A DNA stretch of 37,841 nt from an uncultured Verrucomicrobiales bacterium (lineage in GTDB: Bacteria; Verrucomicrobiota; Verrucomicrobiia; Verrucomicrobiales; Akkermansiaceae), in assembly GCA_937928425.1 (NCBI GenBank), contig CALFVL010000134.1, positions 1-37,841 of the forward strand. The letters are read 5' to 3'. The notes beneath the pieces were generated by a model, which did not search any database, was not told the DNA's origin, and saw only the letters and a program-made list of their open reading frames with translations. Of this stretch, positions 19,619 through 30,240 are shown one piece after another. Position 1 is the first letter of the stretch, and every line of letters starts with the position of its first letter. The translations under genes and the position numbers were made by a program.

Positions 19619-21778
19619 CTAGTAGCCTCCGCCGCGCTCGGCGACGAGTTTTTCTACGACATTACGAGGAACTTCCTCGAAGCACTTTGGCTCCATGGAG
19701 TAGGAAGCACGACCGGAAGAAAGGGTGCGAACGTCAGTGGAGTATCCGAACATCTCGGACAGGGGAACGTTGGCAGAAATGTTAGCAAGTGGTCCCTTGG
19801 TCTCGATCTCTTGGATCTGGCCTCGGCGACGATTGAGGTCTCCCATGATATCACCTTGGAACTCATCTGGGGTGGCGATTTGCACATCCATGACTGGCTC
19901 CAGTAGGATAGCTGAGGCGTTTTTCATTGCCTCCTTGATCGCGAAGATGGCGGCTATTTTGAAGGAGTTGTCGTTAGAGTCGACCTCATGGAAAGAGCCG
20001 TCTTGCACCTGAATGTGGACGTCGACGACAGGGAAGCCTGCAACGAGGCCATTCGTTAAGGCCTCTTCGATGCCCTTGAGGACCGCCGGCATATATTCTT
20101 TAGGGAAGGCGGATGCCGAGACCTTGTCCTCGGTGCTTATCCCCTCCCCTTGTTTATTAGGGGAGAGCTCGAGGACGACGTGACCGTAGGCGGCCTTTCC
20201 AGCAGTGGCGGCGTCTCGAATGAACTTGCCGTCGCCCTTAGCGGTGGCTGTGACTGTTTCGCGGTAAGCGATCTGAGGCTTACCAACATTCGCCTGCACT
20301 CCAAACTCTCGCTTGAGGCGGTCAATGATCACCTCGAGGTGGAGCTCACCCATTCCGGCTATGATGGTCTGTCCGGTCTCTTCATCGGTCTTCACGACGA
20401 AGGTGGGGTCTTCATCCGAGAGGCGATCAAGACCAAGCGACATTTTATCAGAATCAGCTTGGGTGCGAGGCTCTACGGCCATTGAGATGACGGGCTCAGG
20501 GAAGCTGGGTGGCTCTAGGAGGACCCTAGTTTTTTGATGAGAGAGGGTGTCACCTGTCTGCACATTTTTTAGCCCTACGAGAGCCGCAATATCACCGGCA
20601 AAGCAGGTATCAATTTCCTCATGCTTATCGGCCTGGACCTGGATGAGGCGACCTACGCGCTCCTTTTGCTGGGTCCGTGGGTTATAGATCATGTCCCCCT
20701 TGGAGACAGTGCCACTGTAGACACGGAAGAAAATTAGTTTTCCAAAGTATTTGTCAGCCCAGAGCTTGAAGGCGAGGGCGCAGAACTTCTCATCATCAGA
20801 GGTCTTTACCTCTACGGCCTTCGCCTCGTCCTCAGGGTCTATCCCCTGAGCAGCTGGGATTTCGAGGGGGCTGGGAAGGTAGTCTACTACGGCATCGAGA
20901 AGGTATTGGACTCCCTTGTTCTTAAAGGCGGAGCCGCCAGCGATCGGGACGAGCTCATTTGCAATCGTGGCACGCCGAAGACCCGCCTTAAGATCGCTTA
21001 CGGTGATGGCTTCCTCCATTAGGAATTTTTCTCCAACCTGCTCATCAACATCAGCGACTGCTTCGAGTAGTTCAGCATAGGCCTCTTCAGCAAGTGCAAG
21101 CTGGGTCTCATCAAGTTCGGCGATGTCATAAGTCGAGCCGAGAATGTCATCGTCTTTGTAAAGGACCGCCTTCTTGTTAAGGACATCAATTTGTCCACGG
21201 AGTTGGTCTTCTGAGCCGATAGGAATGAGAATGCGGACTGTGCGGGCACCGAGCTTCTCCTGAACTTCCTTCACTGCGGCGTCAAAGTTAGCCCCCACTC
21301 GGTCCATCTTATTGACAAAGACGATGCGGGGAACTCGATAGGTCGTGGCCTGCCTCCAGACGGTCTCAGACTGAGGCTGAACGCCGGCGACTCCGCAAAA
21401 AACAACGATCGCCCCATCTAAAACACGGAGCGATCTCTCGACTTCAGCGGTAAAGTCCACATGGCCTGGGGTATCAATGATGTTGATACGCTGATTGTCA
21501 CTGGTGAAGAGCTTAGCGACACCTTCCTCCTTTTGCTGCATCCACTCACAGGTAACTGCCGCAGAAGTTATGGTGATGCCACGCTCACGCTCCTGCTCCA
21601 TGTGATCAGTGGTGGTGGCACCATCGTGCACCTCGCCGATGCGGTGGATCATCCCGGTGTAGAAGAGAATCCGCTCGGTGAGCGTGGTCTTACCTGCATC
21701 GATGTGCGCGGCAATCCCAATGTTCCGAGTCCTCTCAAGAGGAACGGGACGAGTGGGAGATGTCGCTACTTTGCTCAT
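19619..21778 (-). CDS. fusA: Elongation factor G
   Basis: 719 aa; [74 protein letters not shown]. Confidence 0.98.
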   Translation of the reverse strand: MSKVATSPTRPVPLERTRNIGIAAHIDAGKTTLTERILFYTGMIHRIGEVHDGATTTDHMEQERERGITITSAAVTCEWMQQKEEGVAKLFTSDNQRINIIDTPGHVDFTAEVERSLRVLDGAIVVFCGVAGVQPQSETVWRQATTYRVPRIVFVNKMDRVGANFDAAVKEVQEKLGARTVRILIPIGSEDQLRGQIDVLNKKAVLYKDDDILGSTYDIAELDETQLALAEEAYAELLEAVADVDEQVGEKFLMEEAITVSDLKAGLRRATIANELVPIAGGSAFKNKGVQYLLDAVVDYLPSPLEIPAAQGIDPEDEAKAVEVKTSDDEKFCALAFKLWADKYFGKLIFFRVYSGTVSKGDMIYNPRTQQKERVGRLIQVQADKHEEIDTCFAGDIAALVGLKNVQTGDTLSHQKTRVLLEPPSFPEPVISMAVEPRTQADSDKMSLGLDRLSDEDPTFVVKTDEETGQTIIAGMGELHLEVIIDRLKREFGVQANVGKPQIAYRETVTATAKGDGKFIRDAATAGKAAYGHVVLELSPNKQGEGISTEDKVSASAFPKEYMPAVLKGIEEALTNGLVAGFPVVDVHIQVQDGSFHEVDSNDNSFKIAAIFAIKEAMKNASAILLEPVMDVQIATPDEFQGDIMGDLNRRRGQIQEIETKGPLANISANVPLSEMFGYSTDVRTLSSGRASYSMEPKCFEEVPRNVVEKLVAERGGGY

Positions 21779-21824
21779 CGGTTTAGGAGGGGGTAAGAAA
21801 TCTTCTAATTAAGGGGGAAAAAGA

Positions 21825-22298
21825 TTAGAAACGGAAGTGCGCAAAGGCACGGTTCGCCTGTGCCATTTTATGAACGTCATCACGCTTGCGAACCGAGTTC
21901 CCGGTGTTATTGGCAGCGTCCTTGATCTCGTTCGCGAGGGCAATGTGCATAGGAGTGCCCTTCTTAGAGCGAGCGAAATTAATGATCCAGCGCATCCCCA
22001 GCGATTGAGAACGGCCCTCATCAACTTCCAAAGGAACCTGGTAGGTCGCGCCGCCAACACGGCGAGACTTCACCTCTACGCGAGGCTTCGCATTTTCGAT
22101 AGCCCGATTCACGATCTCAAGTGGATCAATCGTGTCAGTGCCTTCGTTCGCGCGGTCAATCGCAGCGTAAACGATCCGCTCAGCGAGAGAACGCTTACCG
22201 TCCTTCATCACCTTAGAAATGAGACGTCCGACAACTTGACTGTCAAACTTAGGGTCTTGGTAGACCTTCGCTGGGTAAACTTTTTTTCTGCGTGCCAT
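21825..22298 (-). CDS. rpsG: 30S ribosomal protein S7
   Basis: MARRKK...LISKVMKDGKRSLAERIVYAAID...RRVGGATYQVPLEVDEGRSQSLGMRWI...RKRDDVHKMAQANRAFAHFRF. Confidence 0.98.
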   Translation of the reverse strand: MARRKKVYPAKVYQDPKFDSQVVGRLISKVMKDGKRSLAERIVYAAIDRANEGTDTIDPLEIVNRAIENAKPRVEVKSRRVGGATYQVPLEVDEGRSQSLGMRWIINFARSKKGTPMHIALANEIKDAANNTGNSVRKRDDVHKMAQANRAFAHFRF

Positions 22299-22330
22299 GG
22301 AATTACTTGGTCAGAGATTGAATTGGAAAA

Positions 22331-22702
22331 TTACTTAGGCTTCTTGGCACCATATTTGGAGCGGCTTTGCTTACGGCCATCCACGCCGAGAGTATCGAGC
22401 GAGCCACGAACGATGTGGTAACGCACACCAGGAAGATCCTTCACTCGGCCACCACGGATCAGGACGATGGAGTGCTCCTGAAGATTATGACCTTCACCAC
22501 CAATGTAGGCGATCACTTCATAACCATTGGTGAGGCGAATCTTAGCGACTTTTCGGAGCGCCGAGTTCGGCTTCTTTGGCGTCCGAGTGTAAACTTGGAG
22601 ACAAACGCCGCGACGCTGCGGGCAGTTGTTCAGAGCCGGGGATTTCGACTTCGTGACTGCTTTCTTACGTCCTTTGCGGACGAGCTGGTTAATGGTGGGC
22701 AT
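22331..22702 (-). CDS. rpsL: 30S ribosomal protein S12
   Basis: [12 protein letters not shown]...[77 protein letters not shown]. Confidence 0.99.
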   Translation of the reverse strand: MPTINQLVRKGRKKAVTKSKSPALNNCPQRRGVCLQVYTRTPKKPNSALRKVAKIRLTNGYEVIAYIGGEGHNLQEHSIVLIRGGRVKDLPGVRYHIVRGSLDTLGVDGRKQSRSKYGAKKPK

Positions 22703-23112
22703 AATGCGATCGTTTTGGGATGGCGGTTAAGCGGGTTCGTTCAATGATGGTTTCTTGGAGAAATTGTGAATTCTATCGCTGATTCTCAACCGGAGGGTCG
22801 CCGGGAAACTCAGCGAGATTCCTCGCAAGAGCCATTTTTCCGGTGTGCACCCGATAGTGAATCGTTTGATAAAGGGGTTAAGCTTATAGACTCTCGAAGA
22901 CTCAAAAACATCAACCCCGATTTGGGGGCCGCGACTCTAGAAATAAAAAGCGATCTGGCAAGGCGTTTCTGAATTATTTTCAAAAAAAGAAGTCTCTTTT
23001 TTTTAATAGCCTCCCCAAGCCTAGATCTACCGTGACTTTCTGCCAAATATCCCGAGCATCGAGCACCCTTTGATAATTAGCATGAGTAGACTAAATCGCT
23101 GAGTGATGGAAA

Positions 23113-23134
23113 AGGCAGCCCGAGCGGGCTTCCT
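23113..23134 (-). terminator. Weak terminator-like hairpin upstream of rpsL
   Basis: Minus strand AGCCC-gctc-GGGCT with flanking pairs, followed by GCCTTTTCC. Confidence 0.3.
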
Positions 23135-23196
23135 AAGTGCAGAGTCATCAACCGCAGCAACTTCACTAAAAAAAGAATACGAAGAGGGCCAAGAGT

Positions 23197-23228
23197 AAAG
23201 ACCCCGTGGATTACTCCACGAGGTCTTT
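23197..23228 (-). terminator. Hairpin after the 23255-23944 ORF, probable terminator
   Basis: AAAGACC-c-CGTGGA-ttac-TCCACG-a-GGTCTTT; 13 pairs with one mismatch, positioned just after the minus-strand stop codon. Confidence 0.45.
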
Positions 23229-23254
23229 GATCACACATTCTAGCAAGGAAATAT

Positions 23255-23944
23255 TTATCGCGTTCTCGGGCTGATCACGCTCGAAGAGCGCGGGGACCTA
23301 CCCGAACTTGTTGATCCGCTTCTTCGGTAGTTTGTAGAAACAGGACGGATACTCGGCCTGCTGGATGAATGCGGAGTCGAAGAAAGACGCCGCGAGTAGG
23401 AATCCGAATGGAGAGATGGTCTGTTTCCCTGCGATTTATTACCGTAGGAGTTAGGGCGCGTGCGCCTATAAGATCTTCCTAGCTCATGACCACTCCGTGA
23501 GCGCTTAAGGTGTTGACTTGATCCAAGGCGATTCGATCCGTAGGTGCTTAATCTCCTCTGGGAAAGGGAACTTCTGCGAGATGAATAGCGCGGCAAGTGA
23601 CTGGGACAATGGAGCACAGAACCTCTGCGATAATGTCTGGGGTAGCGCGGAGAGTGGTAGCGCCGAGGAGCTTTTACATGATAACTGTGTGTCCCCAGAT
23701 TATAATACTTACCGATAGAGTGATCATAATAGGAACGGCGATAAGGGTCATAGCCCCAGCGATCATGGCTGGTATGAATCAGTCCCACCTCGACAGATTT
23801 TTTACCCTGCGAATGTCCGTAACTCGGCCCCACATATCCTCCGGACTGTCCTCCTGAATAGGCCCGAGGGGTATAATCAGAACAGGATGATAGAGAAAGC
23901 CACGCCAGCAAGCTGACAGTAAAAAGCAATCTCCTCTCGATCAT
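23255..23944 (-). CDS. Ser/Arg/Tyr/His-rich basic putative lipoprotein
   Basis: Signal segment with LSLSSC lipobox-like motif; remainder low-complexity and strongly basic, rich in S, R, Y and H. Confidence 0.55.
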   Translation of the reverse strand: MIERRLLFTVSLLAWLSLSSCSDYTPRAYSGGQSGGYVGPSYGHSQGKKSVEVGLIHTSHDRWGYDPYRRSYYDHSIGKYYNLGTHSYHVKAPRRYHSPRYPRHYRRGSVLHCPSHLPRYSSRRSSLSQRRLSTYGSNRLGSSQHLKRSRSGHELGRSYRRTRPNSYGNKSQGNRPSLHSDSYSRRLSSTPHSSSRPSIRPVSTNYRRSGSTSSGRSPRSSSVISPRTR

Positions 23945-24041
23945 ACTAATTCAACGTCTGCCTCTTAAATTAAATTCAAAGTAATAAGCTCCTGAGTTCC
24001 GAAAAAGAGCTCCTTGGTGCTGTGAATAGCACAATAAAAAA

Positions 24042-24067
24042 ACGGGTGCCCCAAATGAGGCACCCGT
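24042..24067 (-). terminator. Rho-independent terminator of the porin-like gene
   Basis: ACGGGTGCC-tcatttgg-GGCACCCGT on the minus strand followed by TTTTTTATTG. Confidence 0.9.
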
Positions 24068-24094
24068 AGAGAAAAAGAAATTTAGAATTTACTC

Positions 24095-25303
24095 TTAGAA
24101 GAAGAAGCGAGCTGCAGCCCACAGAGTGGTCGCCTCAGTGTCTCCGTTCGGGCCGTCCAGAGTTTCATACTCTACGCCAGTCAGGATTTTTAGATTATGT
24201 CCACACAGGAAGTAATTTAGACCTGCGTAGATACTATGGTGATCATCACCACGGATATCACTCAGCCCATCACCACTGAGAACATTCCGAGTATTACGGC
24301 TCTGGAGACGCAGCTCATCACCCGTAGAGTGAGCCCACTGATAACGGATCACTGCCTCCACTTTATCTTTAACTAATTCCACAGAAGGCATTACGATCAC
24401 TCCATAAACATCTCCATCATCATCACTTCCGTATGTTGAATTTAAGAAAAGGTCGACCGGTCCCAACTTTGTCTCATAGGTCACCGACGCTGCCCAATCG
24501 TAGTCTACAGTCTCATCTTGCTCTTCATTATTAGAATCACGATAGATTCCCTGAATCAGAAAATCTCCACCGAGAGCCTCAAAAGCCAGATCGAGCTGAT
24601 AGATCACTCCACCATCCCACTGACCGAAAGTTTCATCATTCCCGTCTGTGGTAAAAACACCCAAAAGGACATCCACCCCGCCTCGCGAAGCTTCGATCTT
24701 CGTTCCAGTCACACGGTCTCCTGCGAAGTAGTTATTTAAGAGAGAGCGTTCGATCGTCTTTAACTTCTTAGAAGAATAACTCTCCTCACCACCGAAGCCT
24801 AATTTATACCGTCCATAACCTACCGTGATGCCTTCTAGGCCAGCGTAATCATCAAAGGACTTCTCCAGATAGATCTCATCCCAACCATTATAACCGATGC
24901 TATTATCACGGAAGCCTCCCCTCTCAAAGTTCGCACGACCTACCGCCTTAAAACCGTTTAAGAACTTCACCGAAGCCCCCGCACGAAAACGACGTAACTC
25001 CCCTCCATCTCCACTAAAATCATCACCATCCACATCTCCATCAGTATATCCATATTGATAATGAGCCCGCCCGAAAACTTTGATCTCTTGGATCCAAGGG
25101 TTACTCTTATCCTTATAAAGAACGCCTATGTCTTGTAGCGTTTCACACCAATCTCCTGCGCCGTTATCATGATCAACAGGAGAGTGCCCCCCAGTTGAAA
25201 AGTCACCCGCAAGAGCGGTCGCTGTGGTGGCAGCCACACCCGCACCAAATACCTTGAATAGTTTACTAGTCATATGTGTCAGATTCTTTTTGGAATTCAT
25301 CAT
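24095..25303 (-). CDS. Porin-like outer membrane beta-barrel protein
   Basis: Signal peptide; alternating beta-strand pattern; IQEIKVFGRAHYQYGYTDGD..., KFLNGFKAVGRANF, ends ...WAAARFFF with C-terminal Phe. Confidence 0.75.
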   Translation of the reverse strand: MMNSKKNLTHMTSKLFKVFGAGVAATTATALAGDFSTGGHSPVDHDNGAGDWCETLQDIGVLYKDKSNPWIQEIKVFGRAHYQYGYTDGDVDGDDFSGDGGELRRFRAGASVKFLNGFKAVGRANFERGGFRDNSIGYNGWDEIYLEKSFDDYAGLEGITVGYGRYKLGFGGEESYSSKKLKTIERSLLNNYFAGDRVTGTKIEASRGGVDVLLGVFTTDGNDETFGQWDGGVIYQLDLAFEALGGDFLIQGIYRDSNNEEQDETVDYDWAASVTYETKLGPVDLFLNSTYGSDDDGDVYGVIVMPSVELVKDKVEAVIRYQWAHSTGDELRLQSRNTRNVLSGDGLSDIRGDDHHSIYAGLNYFLCGHNLKILTGVEYETLDGPNGDTEATTLWAAARFFF

Positions 25304-25450
25304 CTCCGAATTCTCTCGGAGAGTTCGATTAAGTCACATCCGGATAAAATCACCAAACTCATTTTGTGTCAGCTTTGTCACAGACCCTATCCCCTTTCCT
25401 CCTCATTTTCCCTCGCATTTCTCCTTTGACGCCCCTTATCCTCGACCAAG

Positions 25451-26272
25451 ATGATTTCGCCCCGCTTCCTTGCCCTTCTCATCTTTTTCCTCACTCACTC
25501 ACTTGTAGCAGCTAGCGCCATCATCGTCATAGACCCCGGCCACGGCGGTGAAAGAGAAAAGGACAGGAGCGACGGTAGCCAAAAAGGTCACGGAAGTTCC
25601 TGGAATAATGCCCACTCCGCCACTGGTGGATATTTGGAAAAAAAACTCACCCTAGAATACTCGCAGGAAATTGCTAAGGCCCTCGCTGCAAGTCCACGCG
25701 CCCAGAAACTCGGAGCTAAAGGCATCCTCACCCGCCACTCAGACCAGCAACTTAGCGCCATGGGGCGGGCTGCCATCGCCGTAGAACACCGCGCCCGTGT
25801 CTTCCTCAGCATCCACTTTAACGGCTCCTCCTCTCACCGCGCCGAGGGCACCCGTGGATACATCTGCTCAGAAGACCATCCTCACTGGGAATATATGCAC
25901 TTCATTAACCCCTACGCTGACCGCGACCGCGCCTTCAGTGACCTCGTAGTAAAAAAAGTTGCCAACGCCCTACAACCCTTCGGTGCAGACCCCACAAAAG
26001 CCAAAACCATCGGCGACAGTAAGCACGATGGCGGCCACCTGAAAGACGGCATCCGCACCCTCGGCTTCGCCCGGCAGGACACCCATCTCTACCAAGCCGT
26101 CGTCATGCTCCTCGAAGTCGAATTCATCGATAATCCAAAAATCTCCCAGTGGCTTCTCGGACCCGAGACTCGGGATAAAGCCCGCCAAGCCGTTGCTGCC
26201 GCCATCGTCACCGCCATCTGTGACCACCTTGAACACGACACCCCACCCACCCAGCCTCGTAAATCTCGCTAA
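25451..26272 (+). CDS. N-acetylmuramoyl-L-alanine amidase (Amidase_3 type)
   Basis: Signal peptide; [36 protein letters not shown] motifs. Confidence 0.92.
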   Translation: MISPRFLALLIFFLTHSLVAASAIIVIDPGHGGEREKDRSDGSQKGHGSSWNNAHSATGGYLEKKLTLEYSQEIAKALAASPRAQKLGAKGILTRHSDQQLSAMGRAAIAVEHRARVFLSIHFNGSSSHRAEGTRGYICSEDHPHWEYMHFINPYADRDRAFSDLVVKKVANALQPFGADPTKAKTIGDSKHDGGHLKDGIRTLGFARQDTHLYQAVVMLLEVEFIDNPKISQWLLGPETRDKARQAVAAAIVTAICDHLEHDTPPTQPRKSR

Positions 26273-26274
26273 AA

Positions 26275-26625
26275 ATGACCGACCTCCTAAAAACGACCGC
26301 ACAATCTCTCCACCTAAACCACTCCCAAAAACACATCTTCCTCTGCGCCACCTCAGAAAAGGCCAAATGCTGCCACCCCAGTGCAGGAGCTGACTCTTGG
26401 CAATTTCTCAAAAAACGCCTCAGTGATCTCCACCTAAGCAGCCCACAAACCCTCATCCACCGGACTAAAGCTGACTGCCTCCGCATCTGCACCCGTGGCC
26501 CCATTGCCGTCATCTACCCAGACGCCATCTGGTATCACTCCTGCACCCCTAAAAACCTCGAACGCATCATCCAAGAACACCTCATCGGCGGTCACATCGT
26601 CACCGAGCTCCAGATCCTCCCCTGA
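26275..26625 (+). CDS. (2Fe-2S) thioredoxin-like ferredoxin family protein
   Basis: [14 protein letters not shown]..., [44 protein letters not shown] pattern. Confidence 0.85.
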   Translation: MTDLLKTTAQSLHLNHSQKHIFLCATSEKAKCCHPSAGADSWQFLKKRLSDLHLSSPQTLIHRTKADCLRICTRGPIAVIYPDAIWYHSCTPKNLERIIQEHLIGGHIVTELQILP

Positions 26626-26663
26626 ATGCTTGCCGCCCGCACCCCTCCACGCTAAAAATAAGC

Positions 26664-27725
26664 ATGTCCATCTACGTCATCACCGGCACTGACGAAGGCC
26701 GCGTCGCAGAAGAAGCCACGGCTCTCTTCAATGACATCATCCCCCCCGACAGTGACGAATTTACCAATGAAATCATCGAGGGTGTCGCCGACAACGCAGA
26801 GGACGCCTTCCAAAAATGCTCCCTCACCATCGAGGCGCTCCAAACCCTCGGCTTCTTCGGCGCAGAAAAAGTCGTCTGGCTAAAAGGGGCTAACTTCTTC
26901 GGCACTGACCGCAGCAGCGAGGCTGAGCGTGCACTCAGCGGAGTAGAAAACCTCCTCCAAGTCCTCCAAGACGGCCTCCCCCCTGGCGTGAAATTCCTCC
27001 TCAGTGCCACCGCCATGAACGGCGTTCGCCGCTTTGGAAAATGGGCAAAAAAATCCACCGACTACCGCTCCTTTGATAAAATCGACACCTCAAAAGAAGG
27101 CTGGGAAGAACAAGTCGCCCTCAGTGTAAAACGCATCGCTCGGGAAAAAAAACTCACCTTCGATGAAGAAGCCCTCGCCCTCTTCGTCCAGCGTGCTGGA
27201 GCTGACTCCCGCCAAATTTCTAACGAGCTCGATAAACTCCACCTCTACCTCGGTGAACGGAGTGAGATCAACAGTGAAGACGTCACCCTCATGGTCTCCG
27301 TCAGCCATAAAGGAGTCATTTGGGAAATCTCCCGTGCCGTAGAACGACGTAACGCCAAACGCGCCATCGACCTCATCGACTCCCTCCTCGCTAAAAACGA
27401 AAACGCCGTCGGCATCATCAAAGCCTCCATCATCCCCACCGTTCGTAACCTCTTCTTCGCCAAACTCACCGACTCCTACGGCGGCCCAAACCGCGCCCCC
27501 GCCGGCATCAAAGCAGCCCTCCCCAAAAAGAAAGACGGCAGCATCAATACCTGGGGACTAAAAATGGCAGCCACGGGAGCACGGAACTACTCCCTCCCCC
27601 AGCTCCAACAAGCCATGTCTGACTGCCTTCACGCCGATAAAACCCTCGTCACCTCTGGCCAAGACCACCGCATGGTCCTCCATAAACTCATCATCAAGCT
27701 CTGTGATGGCCAGCGCGCCGCCTAA
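26664..27725 (+). CDS. holA: DNA polymerase III subunit delta
   Basis: 353 aa; VVWLKGANFF, LFVQRAGADSRQISNELDKLHLYLG, NAKRAIDLIDSLLAKNENAVGIIKASIIPTVRNLFFAK typical of HolA. Confidence 0.85.
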   Translation: MSIYVITGTDEGRVAEEATALFNDIIPPDSDEFTNEIIEGVADNAEDAFQKCSLTIEALQTLGFFGAEKVVWLKGANFFGTDRSSEAERALSGVENLLQVLQDGLPPGVKFLLSATAMNGVRRFGKWAKKSTDYRSFDKIDTSKEGWEEQVALSVKRIAREKKLTFDEEALALFVQRAGADSRQISNELDKLHLYLGERSEINSEDVTLMVSVSHKGVIWEISRAVERRNAKRAIDLIDSLLAKNENAVGIIKASIIPTVRNLFFAKLTDSYGGPNRAPAGIKAALPKKKDGSINTWGLKMAATGARNYSLPQLQQAMSDCLHADKTLVTSGQDHRMVLHKLIIKLCDGQRAA

Positions 27726-27814
27726 GCCTAAACGGGCATCCCCCTTGACCACATTTCTCCAAAAACTCACACTCCGTTCTTAAAACCACCTTAAAAAAAA
27801 GTCCACCCACTCCC

Positions 27815-30106
27815 ATGACTCTACGCCCGCTCACCCTCATTCTTCTATGCCTCCTCATCAGCAAGAGCATCTCCTCTGCAGAAATCAGCGGCTGGCTCAA
27901 CTGGCGCGGCCCTAACCAAAACGGCACCTCAGATGAGACCCACCTCCCAGACACTTGGAAACCCGGAGCCGCTAACCAACTCTGGAAATACGAGCTCAAC
28001 GGCGCGGGAGCCCCCGTCATCGCGAACGGGAAACTCTACATCTTCGGCTACGGTCAATTCGGCGATGACCCCGCCCAAGACGTCCAAGAAACCCTCCTCT
28101 GCCTAAACGCCCATACTGGAGAAAAAATCTGGGAAAAACACTTCCCTGACTACATCTCAGACGTCGTCTATAACCGCTACGGCATCGGCTCCCCCGTCAT
28201 CGACCCCCAGACCGGTAACATCTACCTCCAAACCTCAAACGGCCGCTGCGCCGCCTTCACCCCTGACGGCAAAGCCCTCTGGGAAACCTCCCTGATCGAA
28301 AAACTCGCCCGCCTCACCTTCCCAAACGGCCGCACCGGCTCACCTGCCGTCTTTGAAAACCTCGTCATCTTCCACTGCGTCACCGCCAACTGGGGAAGCA
28401 CCGGACCCGCTCGTGACCGCTTCTACGCCTTTGATAAAATCACCGGTGAACTCATCTGGTATTCCACTCCCGGCGTCCGCCCCGTGGACTCCTCCTTCTC
28501 CATGCCCGTCTTCGGAAACCTCGGTGATCAGGCCGTCTTCTACGCCGGCACCGGCTGCGGAAACATCGTCTGCGTGAACGCCCGCACTGGCGAGCCCGTC
28601 TGGCGTTTCCAGCTCTCACAAGGCGGCGTCAACTCCCAAGTCCTCCTCTACGGCCATGACAAACTCATCGCCCTCCACGGAAAAGAAAACACCGATGCTT
28701 CCTCAAAAGGGCGCCTCGTCTGCCTAAACATCCCCACCGAATACCCTAGCGAGCACCTCATCCTAGATAAAGAGGCCGAGCTCTGGCGTAATGACGACCA
28801 CATCGGCTTCACCAGCTCACCCATCCTCGTCACCGACCGCGTTTACACCACCAACTTCACCGGAGAACTCATCTGTGTAAACGCCACGAACGGAAAAACC
28901 CTCTGGCAAAAAAAACAAGCCCCAGACCAAATCCACGCCTCCCCCACCTACGGCGATGGTAAGATCTACGCCCCCTGGTTCGAGGGCTCCTTCCTCATCA
29001 CGAAGCCCAGTGACCAAAAAGCACAAATCCTCTCCCACACTGACATAAAATCCGCGGACGGCTCCGGCGTAAAATGCCTCGCCGCCCCCACCATCTGGGC
29101 TGGTAAAGTCTACCTCTCCACCCGTGACGGCCTCTACTGCTTCGGCAATAAAGACGGCAAATTTCAGACAAATAAAAAACCTCCCGTAGAAAATCCCCAC
29201 GGCCCTGTCAGCCAACTCCAGATCGTCCCCGCCGAGTTCGCCATCACCCCTGGCAGCACCCAAGAGTTCAAGGTCTGGGGCCTCAATCAATCTGGCCAGC
29301 GCATCAAACTCCTAAATGAAAACCTCAACTGGAAAAAATTCATCCCCCCCACTGCGAAAGTCAAAGCCACCCTAGATGCCACCCTAGACCCTAAAACCGG
29401 AAGCATCACCGCCGCTCCAAACGCCCAAATGTCTGCAGGCGCGCTCAAAGTCACCTTTGGAGAAATCTCCGCCACCACTCGCGGACGCATCCACGCCGGC
29501 CCCGGTTATCATGAAAACTTCGAGACCATCCCCCTGACCCAAGAATTCGCTGGAGAAAAAGTCAACTTCCCACCCCTCGCCTGGCTCGGCGCCCGTATCA
29601 AATGGCACGTCCTAGAAAAAGACGGCTCCCAAGTCATCGCAAATCGGCTCGATAACGTCCTCTTCCAACGGAGCATGAACTTCTTTGGAGATCCTGAATT
29701 GAAAAACTACACCCTCTCTGCCGAAGTCATGACAGATGGGAACCGCCGCATTAAATCCACCGTAGGCCTCGTAAACCAACGCTACCTCATCACCCTCGTC
29801 GGGAACCAAAACCTCCTCGAAGTCACCAGTAACCACGAGCGACTCAAAGACTCTGTTAAATTCCCCATCAAAGCCAACACCTGGTATCATCTCAAAACCT
29901 ACGTCCACAGCCATGAAGACGGCTCCGGTGAAGTCCGTGCCAAAGCATGGCCCAAAGGCAGTGCAGAGCCTAGCGAATGGACCCTCAAAACCCCCGTCAA
30001 ACGAGTCCACCCGAAGGGCGCTCCCGGCATCTTCGCCTTCTCTCCTCAATCTCAAAAACGCGTCTACCTAGACGAGCTCACCCTCAGCAAATCACCAAAC
30101 CCGTAA
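27815..30106 (+). CDS. Secreted PQQ-type beta-propeller repeat protein (763 aa)
   Basis: Signal peptide; WRGPNQNGTS; repeated blades such as LNAHTGEKIWEKHF, VNARTGEPVWRFQL and VNATNGKTLWQKKQ. Confidence 0.92.
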   Translation: MTLRPLTLILLCLLISKSISSAEISGWLNWRGPNQNGTSDETHLPDTWKPGAANQLWKYELNGAGAPVIANGKLYIFGYGQFGDDPAQDVQETLLCLNAHTGEKIWEKHFPDYISDVVYNRYGIGSPVIDPQTGNIYLQTSNGRCAAFTPDGKALWETSLIEKLARLTFPNGRTGSPAVFENLVIFHCVTANWGSTGPARDRFYAFDKITGELIWYSTPGVRPVDSSFSMPVFGNLGDQAVFYAGTGCGNIVCVNARTGEPVWRFQLSQGGVNSQVLLYGHDKLIALHGKENTDASSKGRLVCLNIPTEYPSEHLILDKEAELWRNDDHIGFTSSPILVTDRVYTTNFTGELICVNATNGKTLWQKKQAPDQIHASPTYGDGKIYAPWFEGSFLITKPSDQKAQILSHTDIKSADGSGVKCLAAPTIWAGKVYLSTRDGLYCFGNKDGKFQTNKKPPVENPHGPVSQLQIVPAEFAITPGSTQEFKVWGLNQSGQRIKLLNENLNWKKFIPPTAKVKATLDATLDPKTGSITAAPNAQMSAGALKVTFGEISATTRGRIHAGPGYHENFETIPLTQEFAGEKVNFPPLAWLGARIKWHVLEKDGSQVIANRLDNVLFQRSMNFFGDPELKNYTLSAEVMTDGNRRIKSTVGLVNQRYLITLVGNQNLLEVTSNHERLKDSVKFPIKANTWYHLKTYVHSHEDGSGEVRAKAWPKGSAEPSEWTLKTPVKRVHPKGAPGIFAFSPQSQKRVYLDELTLSKSPNP

Positions 30107-30214
30107 CAGAGGCTCTCAGCCTCTGACCTTCTTAAAATCCCACCAAAAATCTTCACCAAACTCGTAACAGAGGCTCTCAGCCTCTGACCTCTTTAACACC
30201 CCACCAAAAATCTT
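30093..30214. repeat. Two-copy ~61-bp tandem repeat, each with a 19-bp palindromic hairpin
   Basis: CACCAAACyCGTAACAGAGGCTCTCAGCCTCTGACCT...CCACCAAAAATCTT at 30093-30153 and 30154-30214; CAGAGGCT-ctc-AGCCTCTG at 30107-30125 and 30168-30186. Confidence 0.93.
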
Positions 30215-30240
30215 TCTTCTCTCACTCCCATAAAACTCTC

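Noticed and set aside
22766-22972. 68-aa plus-strand ORF in the rpsL upstream region
   Set aside because: No recognisable homology; more likely the promoter/leader region of the minus-strand str operon.
28817-30055. Antisense ORFs within the PQQ-propeller gene (28817-29290, 29612-30055)
   Set aside because: Low-complexity Gly/Val/Asp-rich translations typical of the reverse frame of a C-rich third-position gene.
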